Source: Bacteroidales bacterium | Lineage (GTDB): Bacteria > Bacteroidota > Bacteroidia > Bacteroidales > UBA4417 | Direction: 5' to 3' | DNA: 58,036 nucleotides | NCBI GenBank assembly: GCA_030654075.1 | Contig: JAURYB010000157.1 | Location: 1 to 58,036, forward strand | Part shown: positions 33,222 to 42,557 of the stretch, in pieces | Numbering within the stretch: the first letter of the stretch is position 1 | Layout: each line of letters begins with the position of its first letter | Translations under genes and position numbers: made by a program | The notes under the pieces: model-generated | What the model saw: only the letters and a program-made list of their open reading frames with translations | Databases searched by the model: none | What the model was told of the DNA's origin: nothing

Positions 33222-33584
33222 ATGAACAGCAACAATTTCTTTCCTCAGATACCCGCAATGGCTCAAGAACTTCCTTTCGCAATCACAGTATGTGATACTG
33301 AAGCCATTATTTTATATATGAACGACCGCTCTATCAGCACATTCAAGAAATATGGCGGTGCTGATATTATTGGCACCAGCTTATTTGATTATCACCATGG
33401 CCCTTCAGCAATAAAACTTCACGAATTACTCGATACTCAAACAAAAAACGCTTATACTATCGAGAAAAACGGTATCAAAAAGATGATTTATCAGTCACCT
33501 TGGTTCAAAGATGGGGAATTTGCCGGACTGATTGAGCTCTCGCTTGAAATTCCGATGGAGATGGCGCATTTTGTTAGACAGTAA
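33222..33584 (+). CDS. single-domain PAS protein
   Basis: The 120-residue protein is essentially one PAS domain: PFAITVCDTEAIILYMNDRS (first strand and helix), GTSLFDYHHGPSAIKLHELL, and the closing strands KMIYQSPWFKDGEFAGLIELSLEIP. The YHHGPS segment recurs in small stand-alone PAS proteins and its histidines could bind a cofactor. No output domain is fused, so it may act through protein-protein contact. It is monocistronic, and its 3' end runs straight into an 8-bp minisatellite. Confidence 0.8.
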   Translation: MNSNNFFPQIPAMAQELPFAITVCDTEAIILYMNDRSISTFKKYGGADIIGTSLFDYHHGPSAIKLHELLDTQTKNAYTIEKNGIKKMIYQSPWFKDGEFAGLIELSLEIPMEMAHFVRQ

Positions 33585-33586
33585 TT

Positions 33587-33902
33587 GAGACTAAGGGACT
33601 GAGAGACTGAGAGACTGAGGGACTGAGGGACTGAGGGACTGAGGGACTGAGGGACTGAGGGACTGAGGGACTGAGAGACTGAGGGACTGAGGGACTGAGG
33701 GACTGAGAGACTGAGGGACTGAGGGACTGAGAGACTGAGGGACTGAGGGACTGAGGGACGGAGAGACTGAGGGACGGAGAGACTGAGGGACTGAGGGACT
33801 GAGGGACTAAGGGACGGAGAGACTGAGGGACTAAGGGACGGAGGGACTGAGGAACTGAGGGACTGAGGGACTGAGGGACGTAGAGACGGAGAGACGGAGA
33901 GA
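33587..33902. repeat. 8-bp minisatellite (GGGACTGA), about 39 units
   Basis: About 316 bp are made of GGGACTGA and near variants (GAGACTGA, GGGACGGA, GGGACTAA) between the convergent PAS and arfB genes. Because 8 is not a multiple of 3, three units make an 8-residue period, producing a spurious open frame on the minus strand (SLSPSVPQ repeats). Purine-rich on one strand throughout. Confidence 0.95.
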
Positions 33903-33945
33903 AATGGCGAAGAGGGTAGGTTGAGTGGAAACAGTGCGAAATCTT

Positions 33946-34374
33946 TCAATTATCTTCATTATCATTCCAGCGTTGGGTACGATCGGCTTTTTTACCCGAA
34001 AGAGCTTTTTTACTTTCAATTCTCCTCAATTTCGAACCCTTTGTAGGTTTGGTTGCAATGCGCTCTTCTTCTGTTTCAAAGGCTTTTTCCACAAGTTTGA
34101 AGAATTTCTCAATTACCAGTTTCCGGTTAGCTAATTGCGTACGTTCACGACCAGAACTTATTCGAAAAATACTGTTTTTTGAAATGCGTGTATAAAGCTT
34201 TGAAAGAAATATCTCTTTCTGCTCCTGATCCAAAACATTAGAATCCAATACATTAAACAGCAGTATCACTTTAGTCGAAACCTTATTCACGTTCTGCCCG
34301 CCGCTTCCACTACTTCGGGTAGCCTCAAAACGGCATTCAGTCAGAAGTGCTTCTATGTCAGGCAAGTTTGCCAT
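33946..34374 (-). CDS. arfB: alternative ribosome-rescue factor (peptidyl-tRNA hydrolase)
   Basis: A 142-residue protein with the class I release-factor catalytic motif GSGGQNVNKVSTKV (GGQ at about residues 25-27) and a basic C-terminal tail (IATKPTKGSKLRRIESKKALSGKKADR) that in ArfB/YaeJ enters the empty mRNA channel. It hydrolyses peptidyl-tRNA on stalled ribosomes. Length (about 140) distinguishes it from RF1/RF2. It is monocistronic and convergent with the PAS gene across the minisatellite. Confidence 0.93.
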   Translation of the reverse strand: MANLPDIEALLTECRFEATRSSGSGGQNVNKVSTKVILLFNVLDSNVLDQEQKEIFLSKLYTRISKNSIFRISSGRERTQLANRKLVIEKFFKLVEKAFETEEERIATKPTKGSKLRRIESKKALSGKKADRTQRWNDNEDN

Positions 34375-34498
34375 AAAATTTAAAATGAGAAGTTATACTG
34401 CAAATTAAAAAATCAATTCGCTATTATACTTTGCAAAGATCAGAAAAGAAAGCAATAAGTTGGTATAAATTCACTTTCCGTTAATTATCCCTCACTGA

Positions 34499-35563
34499 TT
34501 ATTCTGGGAAAGCAAAACCACGAGGAATTATTCCTGCCTGTATGGAATCAACCACCGAACCATCACTTGCATTGAGTCTAAGCACTATTCCATTACTGAC
34601 ATAATTTTTAGGATCTGAGAGATAGAGATAACCTGTGCTGTTTTCGTATCCCAATGAATAAAATGATCTTGATTTGAATAACTCAGGCGTTGCATTATCC
34701 AATGTGACATTAAATTTATAAACACCGTAATTATAAAGGAAGTACAACATCGATTTTTGCTTGTTGATCACCAGTTTCTCAGGATGAACATCACTTGCCG
34801 TAAAATCATACGAATAATCAACGGCCATTGAGTTAGGATCAATACGTATCAACTTCCCGTGAGTATCACCAGCCTGGGGCCATCCCGAAAACCCTTTGCC
34901 TTTGCACAGAACCCAGATACGGCCATTTCCATCAGCAACCAAACCTGAAGGCACATCACCTACCTTAATAGTTTTTATTACCTTATCCGTTGTAAAATCA
35001 ATTACAGTAACGGTACTGTCAACACTGAACCCACCTGTATTAGCCACATACACATAATTGCCCGATTTTAACATTTCATCGGGACCGGTTCCTGCCGGAA
35101 TAGTCCGGCTAACTGTGTTCGATGCCAGATCAACAACCGCTATATGCCCAATCCAATCGGAAACATAAGCTTTGGATGCATCAATAACCAGGAACTGGCT
35201 CGGATTAATCAGGTTTGTAATTGTAGCTTCCGACTTAAATGTAGCTAAGTCAACCACTTCAACGGTTCCCGCGTTATTAACAACAATATAACCTTTACCA
35301 TTATAAATGGTCATACTTTGCGCGATATTGCCAAGAGGGTGGCCATTTACCATTTCAAAAATATCCTGTTTCACCAGATTACTGTCGGGATTATAAAAGG
35401 TGATGGTGCCTGTGCCGGTTTGAAAAGGACCTTCGTTAACTATAAAGATCCCGCTGCTGAAGGCTCCTGTCTTTGAAGTGTCCTCATCCTTGGTGCACGA
35501 AGTTGAAGTAATAATGACAGCAAGAATCATTAATAAAAGGGTAGTTTTAAGTGTTTTCATCAA
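34499..35563 (-). CDS. BtuG-like beta-propeller lipoprotein (DUF5074/YncE)
   Basis: A 354-residue lipoprotein (signal ending STSC, lipidated about C23) followed by a seven-bladed YncE-like propeller: repeats such as VEVVDLATFKSEATI, IAVVDLASNTVSRTI and VTVIDFTTDKVIKTI. It lies 15 bp downstream of a TonB receptor under a cobalamin riboswitch. In Bacteroides the surface lipoprotein BtuG, a propeller of this class, caps BtuB and captures B12; by position and fold this is the same partner. No T9SS tail is present, consistent with lipid anchoring. Corrinoid binding is inferred. Confidence 0.85.
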   Translation of the reverse strand: MMKTLKTTLLLMILAVIITSTSCTKDEDTSKTGAFSSGIFIVNEGPFQTGTGTITFYNPDSNLVKQDIFEMVNGHPLGNIAQSMTIYNGKGYIVVNNAGTVEVVDLATFKSEATITNLINPSQFLVIDASKAYVSDWIGHIAVVDLASNTVSRTIPAGTGPDEMLKSGNYVYVANTGGFSVDSTVTVIDFTTDKVIKTIKVGDVPSGLVADGNGRIWVLCKGKGFSGWPQAGDTHGKLIRIDPNSMAVDYSYDFTASDVHPEKLVINKQKSMLYFLYNYGVYKFNVTLDNATPELFKSRSFYSLGYENSTGYLYLSDPKNYVSNGIVLRLNASDGSVVDSIQAGIIPRGFAFPE

Positions 35564-35578
35564 AATTAAATTTAGTAC

Positions 35579-37483
35579 CTATATAGAGATTAGGAGGTTT
35601 ATTGAAAATGATATTCCCGGTTCCGGATAATAGAGAACGGATTGATATGTTTTATTCATCAGGTTCCGGATTTCCGCTTGTAGTCTGAAAATTGACTTAG
35701 TAGTTTTAAAATTGGCACCAGCATAAATATCAAGCAATGAATATGCCGGCAGGTATTTTTCGTTGTCACTCTGCACATAGCGTTTGCCGGTAAGAGAATA
35801 CGAAAACATCGTATAATACTTACCTTTCCCGGCATAAAATGTTTCTACAATTTTGTGTAAAGGAATATAAATCAGCTGCTTATTTTGAATATCGGCGCCG
35901 TTTGAAGTAGTATCCCGGTTGGTGGATGGGGAATAATTATAGCCAAGCCTGAAATACCCCTTAATTCCATAAATCTTAAAATCTGTTTTTGAAGATAGTT
36001 CTACTCCCCGGCTCCAGACTTTCTGCACATTTTGCGGCGACCATATTACTGAAGTGCCCGGAACCCATTGTATCAGGTTATCAATAAGTAAGCTATAAAA
36101 ATCAAGCGTGATTCTGGACTGTATATTTTCGCCCTTTTGATAAATATAGGCTGCACCAGCCTGAAAGTTCCAGCTGCTTTCGGGTAGAAGATCAGGATTG
36201 CCGCCAGGAATCCAATACCGGTCGTTCATAGTGGGAACACGGAAATTCCTTGAAACCCCAAAATTGCCATTAACGCGCTTTGAAACAGGCACTTCTACAT
36301 TAAATGACGGGCAAAATGGAATTTTGAATCCTTCAGTATAATCCTGGCGTAAATTCAGAACACTTTTTATTCCGGTTCCTGCATGAACATAAGCTAATGC
36401 TAACCATACAGAACCTTCATTCTGATATTTAATCCCTTCGTAATAAGGAACATCAGCACGAATCAAACGTGCTGAAACACCTGTACCCAATGTAAATTGT
36501 TTGTTATAATACCGTTTATATTCAAATTCCGTTTGAAATGTATTTAAATGATACGATTCATCGAGTAAGGCATTTTTACTTTGGTAATTTTCCTTTTCAT
36601 CAATAAAAGCTGACCTTACTAAAAAAGATTGCTTTATTCCGGTATAAGTCCATTGTAAACTACTACGGATAGCCAGATCCCATTGCTGCTGATCGCTCGA
36701 AGTCATAGTCATGGTAGGAGGAATCTGCCGATCCGTGGTTTGAAACCAGAATCCTGCTGAAAGGCGTTGCTTTGGATTTAGAATATATTCAGCCTGGTGG
36801 ATAGTGGATAGTGATTGGGAAAGCGCGTGCTCCAATTTTTTCCTGTTTCCGCTGTAATCCGTATATTTAAAATTATTTGGATTCCATTCACCAACCAAAG
36901 ATCCCGAATAGGCAAGACGAGTATTACCTGCATTTAATTTTATTCCTCCGGTCATTTGACCAATAGTTGATCCACCTATAAAAACTGAAGATTGTAAAGG
37001 TGCAGAAAACTTCATGGCATTTGACAGCTGCAGGCTTCCTCCCAAAACTCCTGAACCAAGCAATGCGCTTGCGCCGCCCGACTGTAGCGAAATTTCACTA
37101 AACCCGAATGAAGATATACGGGACAGGTCGGTCATACCCATATTGGGCTGAGTGAGGTTTATACCATTCCAGAAAACGCCTGATTGTGATGAATTTGTAC
37201 CTCTGACAGATAAAGTAGAAATTCCTCCGGGACCGTATGACCTTAGAAAAACCGGATATTGCGCCGAAAGCAATGTTGCAATACTCTCTCCCTGTCGTAT
37301 TGAAAGCATTGTACTATCGATCTTTTGAATTTTCATTCCAACCGAGAACAAGGATATTTTATCAGCTTTAATTTCTACTCCTTCAATTAAATGAATGGAA
37401 TCGTATTGCTGGGCTGAGATCTTCAACGCAAGTAAGGAAAACAGAAAAAATACGATTACCCGTCTGATCATAAACTCTGACAT
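35579..37483 (-). CDS. btuB: TonB-dependent receptor, BtuB-type corrinoid transporter
   Basis: A TonB-dependent outer-membrane receptor of about 634 residues from the ATG at 37483 (MSEFMIRRVIVFFLFSLLALKISAQ, signal peptide); the ATG at 37471 is also possible. The frame is open further upstream only because it runs through the riboswitch. The plug follows the signal (LIEGVEIKADKISLF as TonB-box region, GESIATLLSAQYPVFLRSYGPGGISTLSVRG) and the barrel ends NLLISI. The cobalamin riboswitch directly upstream and the BtuG-like gene downstream define the substrate as a corrinoid; the sequence alone would only say siderophore/B12 class. Confidence 0.9.
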   Translation of the reverse strand: MSEFMIRRVIVFFLFSLLALKISAQQYDSIHLIEGVEIKADKISLFSVGMKIQKIDSTMLSIRQGESIATLLSAQYPVFLRSYGPGGISTLSVRGTNSSQSGVFWNGINLTQPNMGMTDLSRISSFGFSEISLQSGGASALLGSGVLGGSLQLSNAMKFSAPLQSSVFIGGSTIGQMTGGIKLNAGNTRLAYSGSLVGEWNPNNFKYTDYSGNRKKLEHALSQSLSTIHQAEYILNPKQRLSAGFWFQTTDRQIPPTMTMTSSDQQQWDLAIRSSLQWTYTGIKQSFLVRSAFIDEKENYQSKNALLDESYHLNTFQTEFEYKRYYNKQFTLGTGVSARLIRADVPYYEGIKYQNEGSVWLALAYVHAGTGIKSVLNLRQDYTEGFKIPFCPSFNVEVPVSKRVNGNFGVSRNFRVPTMNDRYWIPGGNPDLLPESSWNFQAGAAYIYQKGENIQSRITLDFYSLLIDNLIQWVPGTSVIWSPQNVQKVWSRGVELSSKTDFKIYGIKGYFRLGYNYSPSTNRDTTSNGADIQNKQLIYIPLHKIVETFYAGKGKYYTMFSYSLTGKRYVQSDNEKYLPAYSLLDIYAGANFKTTKSIFRLQAEIRNLMNKTYQSVLYYPEPGISFSINLLISI

Positions 37484-37567
37484 AATAACGGGTATACAAA
37501 AGACCAAATTCCGCAAAAGCGGAAATCCGTCGCTGCTTTTAACCCGAAAGCATTGAACAATAACACA

Positions 37568-37745
37568 TCGGCAGGTCTTCTGACTCACTCCCCCTTTCCG
37601 GCGCCTTCCCATGACGCGCAAACGTCAAAGTGGCATAAGGATTGCCGGTGGGCAAAATTGGAGTTTACAGCAGCGGGACTGTTCAGGATTTTCACCCGAT
37701 TCCCTTTTCAGGCATACCCATTGCAAATGGGACGCGCACCGTTGA
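37568..37745 (-). ncRNA. cobalamin riboswitch
   Basis: The minus strand carries the conserved B12-riboswitch text: GGGAATCGGGTGAAAATCC and CCCGCTGCTGTAA in the core, and GAGTCAGAAGACCTGCC at the 3' end. It lies 85 bp before the preferred btuB start and begins a few bases after a -7 box. Binding of adenosylcobalamin should switch off the receptor and its BtuG partner. Confidence 0.93.
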
Positions 37746-37749
37746 GCTG

Positions 37750-37782
37750 CAAAGGTAAATCAATAAAAAAGATTTATACAAA
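37750..37782 (-). promoter_or_regulatory. promoter of the btuB riboswitch transcript
   Basis: TTTG (37779-37782), 21 bp and TACCTTTG (37750-37757) on the minus strand match the consensus and set the 5' end near 37743. Confidence 0.6.
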
Positions 37783-37819
37783 TAAAAGATTTAAACAGAG
37801 GTGTTGATAAGTTAAATTC

Positions 37820-38323
37820 CTAAGTGATATCAGGCTCAGCTGAAGGAAAAAAATGTTCAATACCAGGATAATAAAGCTTTTTTTGTGCTATGTCCTGTGG
37901 ATAGGTATAATAATACATCAGCGCTTCGGCACCCAGTGTACCATCGTTCATATAGAGTTCAACCTGGATAACAGCAATATTCCGTTTCATCTCCTGCAAT
38001 CGTGCCCGCAGCCGGAAAGGAGCCTTATCCATTTTAACTGGTTTCAGTAATTTTACTTCCATCTTTGAAGTTACACCAGCCGTTTGAAGTTTTACAAATA
38101 CATACCAGCTGGCAATTTCGTCCATTAAAGTAGCCTGGATACCCCCATGCAGTACGCCAACCCATCCCTGCAGATGTTGCTCCGGCTCCCAATCACAGAG
38201 TACCTCATCGTCCTCCAATCTGAAATGCATTCGCAGTCCAAGTTCATTATCGGCTGCACATCCAAAACAATTGTATCCTTCGAGTTTGTGAAACGGATTC
38301 TTAATATCTATCGAAACTGACAT
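37820..38323 (-). CDS. PaaI-family hotdog thioesterase
   Basis: A 167-residue hotdog protein. The N-terminus NPFHKLEGYNCFGCAADNELG has a C-x2-C typical of this PaaI branch, and the active-site helix region is LQGWVGVLHGGIQATLMDEIASW. It should hydrolyse acyl-CoA or acyl-ACP thioesters in the cytosol; the substrate is unknown. It is followed by the MORN gene upstream on the same strand, separated by a strong terminator, so it is transcribed alone. Confidence 0.85.
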   Translation of the reverse strand: MSVSIDIKNPFHKLEGYNCFGCAADNELGLRMHFRLEDDEVLCDWEPEQHLQGWVGVLHGGIQATLMDEIASWYVFVKLQTAGVTSKMEVKLLKPVKMDKAPFRLRARLQEMKRNIAVIQVELYMNDGTLGAEALMYYYTYPQDIAQKKLYYPGIEHFFPSAEPDIT

Positions 38324-38354
38324 GCTTGAAATATGGTTTATTGTATTGTAAAAA

Positions 38355-38380
38355 AAATGCCTGAAATTACACAGGCATTT
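38355..38380 (-). terminator. terminator of the MORN-repeat gene
   Basis: AAATGCCTG (38355-38363) and CAGGCATTT (38372-38380) form a perfect 9-bp stem; on the minus strand it continues into a run of Ts. It separates the MORN gene from the thioesterase gene. Confidence 0.85.
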
Positions 38381-38402
38381 AAATTTATAACCTGAAAGAC
38401 AT

Positions 38403-39227
38403 CTATTTAGCCTGACCTTTTACATAATTGGTAGTTTTAATAACTTTCCCGGCAGCATCAAATTCCTGCCATTTTCCATCTTTATCACCTTTCACATAAT
38501 TGCCTTGCAACTTTACCCGGCCTTCTTCATTGTAATCCTTCCAAACGCCGTTAAGCTGGCCTTTGATATATGATCCTTCTGATTTCAATTTCCCGTTCTC
38601 ATAGTATTCTTTATAAAATCCATTCTCCAGATTATCTGTAAAAAGCTGCTCGCTCATGATCTTTTTTCCGGGATAATAAGTCTTCTGCACACCCTGAAGC
38701 CTGTTATTCACATAAATATATTCAGCAATCGGATCTCCTTTTATGGTATAAAAAATTGATGGCCCGTCTTTAATATCATTTTTATATTCAGATTCTTCTA
38801 AAAGTTTTCCGGCTGAATTTTCATAATATATTTTCTTTTTACCATTAATTTTACCGTGAGTATAATCAATCAGCGAAGCTGGATTAGTTCCATAAAAAAA
38901 CTTTTTCGCTGTTCCTTCTATCAGGTTATTTACATAATAAATCTCGCTTAAAAGGTAACCTCGCGGATCAATTTCAATGGCTATCCCATTGAGCAATCCA
39001 TTGTTAAAATGTTCGATTCGTATAAGTTTAGCGTCATTTGTATGAGTGGTCCAACAACCATATTTCTGATCGTTAAGATAAGCCCCATTGAGTGTTCCCA
39101 CCGGAGTTTTTTCTTCCCACGCGCCTTGCTTCAGCCCTTTTGCATCAGTTTGATTAACAGGTGCCTGAGCAAAAACGAAAGAGATTGAAAACACCATCAA
39201 CAGGCAGACAAAAAGAATCTTTTTCAT
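38403..39227 (-). CDS. exported MORN-repeat protein
   Basis: A 274-residue protein with a signal peptide (MKKILFVCLLMVFSISFVFAQ) and about eleven MORN/YwqK-type repeats of 20-24 residues, for example YYENGKLKSEGSYIKGQLNG and YNEEGRVKLQGNYVKGDKDG. Such repeats fold as beta-hairpin ladders and are common in exported Bacteroidetes proteins of unknown role. No T9SS tail or lipobox is present, so it is probably periplasmic. It is monocistronic, with a terminator directly after it. Confidence 0.88.
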   Translation of the reverse strand: MKKILFVCLLMVFSISFVFAQAPVNQTDAKGLKQGAWEEKTPVGTLNGAYLNDQKYGCWTTHTNDAKLIRIEHFNNGLLNGIAIEIDPRGYLLSEIYYVNNLIEGTAKKFFYGTNPASLIDYTHGKINGKKKIYYENSAGKLLEESEYKNDIKDGPSIFYTIKGDPIAEYIYVNNRLQGVQKTYYPGKKIMSEQLFTDNLENGFYKEYYENGKLKSEGSYIKGQLNGVWKDYNEEGRVKLQGNYVKGDKDGKWQEFDAAGKVIKTTNYVKGQAK

Positions 39228-39408
39228 GACAGATAAAAGGTTAAGATGTTTTGAATATGATTTAGATACTTAGTTTCAAATTTGGAGTATTGTGTGCTTA
39301 GTGCCTTGTGCTTAGTGCTCAGTTTTTAGTATCACCGGCATTGTACATATGAATCTGCAACTAGGAACTCTAACAATAAGGCATCAAAATTACACTATTT
39401 TTAAAATA

Positions 39409-40722
39409 CTATTTGAGAGAAATCTTTTCAATTTCGCCATATAAATCAAAGGCATCGGCTTCTATAATTTTCACAGTGTAGAATTCACCGATTTTCAGCT
39501 TCACTGATTTTTTTATTAAAACTTCATTATCAACTTCAGGTGAATCGAATTCGGTGCGACCCACAAAAAAATCGCCTTCTTTACGATCAATCAGTACTTT
39601 GAAAGATTTGCCAACCTTCGCCTGGTTTAATTCCAACGAAATTCCTTGCTGAATCTCCATAATTTCTGCGGCACGGTTTTGTTTGACTTCTGCCGGCACA
39701 TCGTCTTCTAAACCAAATGCAAAAGTATCTTCTTCGTGCGAATAAGTAAACACTCCTACCCTATCGAATCTGGTATCGCGGATGAAAGTCTTTAATTCTT
39801 CAAACTCTTCGTCGGTTTCGCCGGGATAACCAACAATAAAGGCAGCTCTGACAACGGCATCAGGCAATTGCTGCCTGAACTTCTGCATCAGTCTGTAAGT
39901 ACCCGCTTTATCCACCCCACGGCGCATACTTTTCAGAATGCGATCGCTGATATGCTGAAGAGGGATATCCACATAGTTGCAGACATCAGGGCGGGATGCC
40001 ATTACGCCTAGTAATTCTTCAGGAAAGGTTGTTGGAAAAAGATAATGAAGCCTGATCCAGGTAAAAAGCTTCAAATCGGAAAGTATCGATACCAGTTCGG
40101 GAAGCATCTGCTTTTTATACAAATCAATTCCAAAATAAGTAAGATCCTGTGAAATAAGCAAAAGCTCTTTAACACCTTGTGCTGCAAGCTTTTTTGCCTC
40201 ATCAACAATATCTTCAATCGGCCGGGAAATATGCTTCCCGCGAATGCCGGGAATGGCACAGAAAGAACAGCTGCGGTCGCAGCCTTCGGCAATTTTAAGG
40301 TAAGCATAATGATTAGGGGTGGTGAGGAAACGTTCGCCCAGCAATTCTTTGCGATAACTGGCGCCCATTCTTGTCACAATTTCGGAAAGGTCGCGAACAC
40401 CGAAATATTCGTCTACTTCCGGAATTTCTTTCTGCAAAGGTTCTTTAAACCGTTCGGAAAGGCAGCCCATTACAAAAACCTGTTTCAGTTTTCCGCTTTT
40501 TTTAGCGTCAACAAATCCAAGTATTGTTTCAATAGATTCTTCCTTGGCATCGTTAATAAAACCACAGGTATTGATAATTACTGAATCTTCACGGCCTTTT
40601 TCTCCATCGCGGAGCACTCGGATATTATTCAATTTTAACTGGCCCATCAGGACCTCGGAATCAACTGTATTTTTGGCACAGCCGAGGGTGACAACTCTAA
40701 TAGTGTGTCTGGGAAGGGTCAT
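39409..40722 (-). CDS. rimO: ribosomal protein uS12 methylthiotransferase
   Basis: A 437-residue radical SAM methylthiotransferase that methylthiolates Asp of ribosomal protein S12. The N-terminal cluster ligands are C15, C53 and C87, and the radical SAM motif is C148-x3-C152-x2-C155 (EGCDRSCSFCAIPGIRGKH). A TRAM domain closes the protein (LNQAKVGKSFKVLIDRKEG onward). Length is typical of RimO. It lies 84 bp downstream of ftsY on the same strand, an arrangement conserved in Bacteroidetes. Confidence 0.96.
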   Translation of the reverse strand: MTLPRHTIRVVTLGCAKNTVDSEVLMGQLKLNNIRVLRDGEKGREDSVIINTCGFINDAKEESIETILGFVDAKKSGKLKQVFVMGCLSERFKEPLQKEIPEVDEYFGVRDLSEIVTRMGASYRKELLGERFLTTPNHYAYLKIAEGCDRSCSFCAIPGIRGKHISRPIEDIVDEAKKLAAQGVKELLLISQDLTYFGIDLYKKQMLPELVSILSDLKLFTWIRLHYLFPTTFPEELLGVMASRPDVCNYVDIPLQHISDRILKSMRRGVDKAGTYRLMQKFRQQLPDAVVRAAFIVGYPGETDEEFEELKTFIRDTRFDRVGVFTYSHEEDTFAFGLEDDVPAEVKQNRAAEIMEIQQGISLELNQAKVGKSFKVLIDRKEGDFFVGRTEFDSPEVDNEVLIKKSVKLKIGEFYTVKIIEADAFDLYGEIEKISLK

Positions 40723-40806
40723 AATGAGGCTTTAGGGATTTGGAGTTAGGATTTAGGGACGGAAGACCAGCTCCTCGGTACAGTTAATTGCCTAATATTA
40801 TGAATT

Positions 40807-41757
40807 TTATGAAAACAAACTATTCACAAACTCATTCTTATCGAAAATCTGCAGGTCTTCCATTTTTTCGCCTAAACCAATAAACCGGACAGGGATTTTA
40901 AATTGATCGGAGATGCCTATAACAACGCCACCTTTAGCTGTGCCATCCAATTTGGTAAGAGCGAGGCTGGTAACTTCGGTAACGGCTATAAACTGCCTGG
41001 CTTGTTCAATGGCATTTTGCCCTGTCGAACCATCAAGAATAAGCAACACTTCCTGCGGAGCATCCGGCAGGACTTTCTGCATCACTTTTTTGATTTTACC
41101 CAATTCATTCATCAGGCCAACCTTGTTATGCAAACGTCCGGCTGTATCAATAATTACCACATCAATATTACGGTTAACTGCAGAAGTTACAGTGTCAAAA
41201 GCTACTGCTGCCGGGTCGGAACCCATTTCCTGTTTAACAATGGAAACACCGGTGCGATCAGCCCAAATGCTTAACTGGTCAATAGCTGCGGCACGAAATG
41301 TATCAGCAGCACCTAACAGAACACTTTTACCTGCTTTCGTAAAATGATAAGCCAGTTTGCCTATGGTGGTAGTTTTACCTACTCCATTTACACCAACTAC
41401 CATAATTACATACGGAGTATCACGTTTAGGAAAATCGAAGCCAACAAACTCGTCCGTATCATTTTCGGTCAGAAGGGCAGCTATTTCTTCTTTCAACAAA
41501 CCATTCAGTTCACTGGTTCCAAGGTATTTATCGCGTGAAACACGATCCTGGATACGGGAAATTATTTTCAAAGTAGTTTCAACACCCACATCCGAAGTAA
41601 CCAGGATTTCCTCCAGGTCGTCGAGTACATCGTCGTCAACGCGCGATTTACCGGCAATTGCTTTGGTAAGTCGCGAAAAAACACTGGTACGCGTTTTCTC
41701 AAGGCCTTTATCCAGGACCTCTTTTTTTTCTTTGGTGAAAAACGAAAATATTCCCAT
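40807..41757 (-). CDS. ftsY: signal recognition particle receptor
   Basis: The 316-residue SRP GTPase docks SRP-ribosome complexes at the membrane. It has the NG-domain motifs GVNGVGKTTTIGKLAYHF (P-loop, about residue 116), GAADTFRAAA, DTAGRLHNK and TKLDGTAKGG. The N-terminal A domain is only about 20 residues, normal for Bacteroidetes. It precedes rimO and lies about 315 bp downstream of the DUF4295 gene, a gap filled with simple repeats. Confidence 0.97.
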   Translation of the reverse strand: MGIFSFFTKEKKEVLDKGLEKTRTSVFSRLTKAIAGKSRVDDDVLDDLEEILVTSDVGVETTLKIISRIQDRVSRDKYLGTSELNGLLKEEIAALLTENDTDEFVGFDFPKRDTPYVIMVVGVNGVGKTTTIGKLAYHFTKAGKSVLLGAADTFRAAAIDQLSIWADRTGVSIVKQEMGSDPAAVAFDTVTSAVNRNIDVVIIDTAGRLHNKVGLMNELGKIKKVMQKVLPDAPQEVLLILDGSTGQNAIEQARQFIAVTEVTSLALTKLDGTAKGGVVIGISDQFKIPVRFIGLGEKMEDLQIFDKNEFVNSLFS

Positions 41758-42071
41758 TTGCTTTTAGATTAGTTCAATTGATAAATGTTTCCGGTATTCA
41801 GGAAAAATAGTTAATGGAAAATAGTTAATGGAAAATAGTTATTAATTCCAATAGACCAGGGTTCAACAACCTATTTTCTATTTTCTATTTACTATTTTCC
41901 ATTTTCTCCTTTTTCCCAAAACTGAAAAAGCTTTTCCCCTAAAGAAAAAGCTTTCCGTAAGAAACAGAAGTTCATCTGTTATTTCTTATTTTTAGGGGTC
42001 AGATGTAATACGTCATGATTAACGATGATATCATTTTGATTTAACGTTTTTCCAATCATGACTATTTCATA
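41758..42071. other. intergenic gap with simple repeats
   Basis: The gap between DUF4295 and ftsY holds TTAATGGAAAATAG repeats (about 41809-41842), an A/T-rich TATTTTC tract (about 41872-41908), two AAAAAGCTTT palindromes (41926-41952) and a weak AACAGA/TCTGTT hairpin (41966-41983). No gene is seen. Confidence 0.6.
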
Positions 42072-42227
42072 TTATTTTTTAGCCAGGAAATCTTTTACAA
42101 GCTCGTTAGCTACGATGGTTTCTTTGAACACGTAAGCACCGGATTTAGGTGAACGGGCCATACGGATAACTTTTGCATAGTCCTTACCACTTGTGGTACG
42201 CAGGGTTGCAACAACTTTCTTTGCCAT
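42072..42227 (-). CDS. DUF4295 family protein (51 aa)
   Basis: A short ORF encoding MAKKVVATLRTTSGKDYAKV and a 31-residue tail ending VKDFLAKK. This is the DUF4295 protein always found after rpmG in Bacteroidetes; its small, basic nature and position suggest a ribosome-associated protein, but the role is unproven. It lies 9 bp downstream of rpmG. Confidence 0.92.
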   Translation of the reverse strand: MAKKVVATLRTTSGKDYAKVIRMARSPKSGAYVFKETIVANELVKDFLAKK

Positions 42228-42236
42228 GGTATATTA

Positions 42237-42425
42237 TTATTTAATTTCGCGGTGAACGGTTACTTTCTTTAATATCTTGTTGTATTTCTTAAGTTCAAGA
42301 CGCTCAGGCGTATTTTTCTTGTTCTTAACGCTTACGTAGCGCGATGTACCGGGCATTCCGCTTGTTTTATGCTCTGTGCACTCCAGAATTATCTGTACCC
42401 GTGCTTCTTTGCTCTTCTTAGCCAT
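42237..42425 (-). CDS. rpmG: 50S ribosomal protein bL33
   Basis: A 62-residue basic ribosomal protein ([37 protein letters not shown]). Only one Cys is present, so it is the zinc-free C-minus form. In most Bacteroidetes rpmB precedes rpmG; here rpmB is missing and rpmG has its own promoter. It should be co-transcribed with DUF4295. Confidence 0.96.
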   Translation of the reverse strand: MAKKSKEARVQIILECTEHKTSGMPGTSRYVSVKNKKNTPERLELKKYNKILKKVTVHREIK

Positions 42426-42453
42426 TGGTTATTCATTTTTATTACAGGGGTGC

Positions 42454-42484
42454 AAAAGTATGTACATTTTATCAATTAAACAAC
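42454..42484 (-). promoter_or_regulatory. promoter of rpmG
   Basis: TACTTTTG (42454-42461) with GTTG at 42481-42484 (19-bp spacing, one mismatch) on the minus strand fits the consensus. Confidence 0.5.
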
Positions 42485-42557
42485 AAGTGCAGGAAATTTA
42501 TTTTTAGATTTTTAAACACTGGAATTAATTGATTTAGATTGTCATCCAATTAAAGAT

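Noticed and set aside
33491..33949. 152-codon minus-strand ORF with SLSPSVPQ repeats
   Set aside because: It is produced by the 8-bp minisatellite, overlaps the PAS gene and arfB, and has no start context or family.
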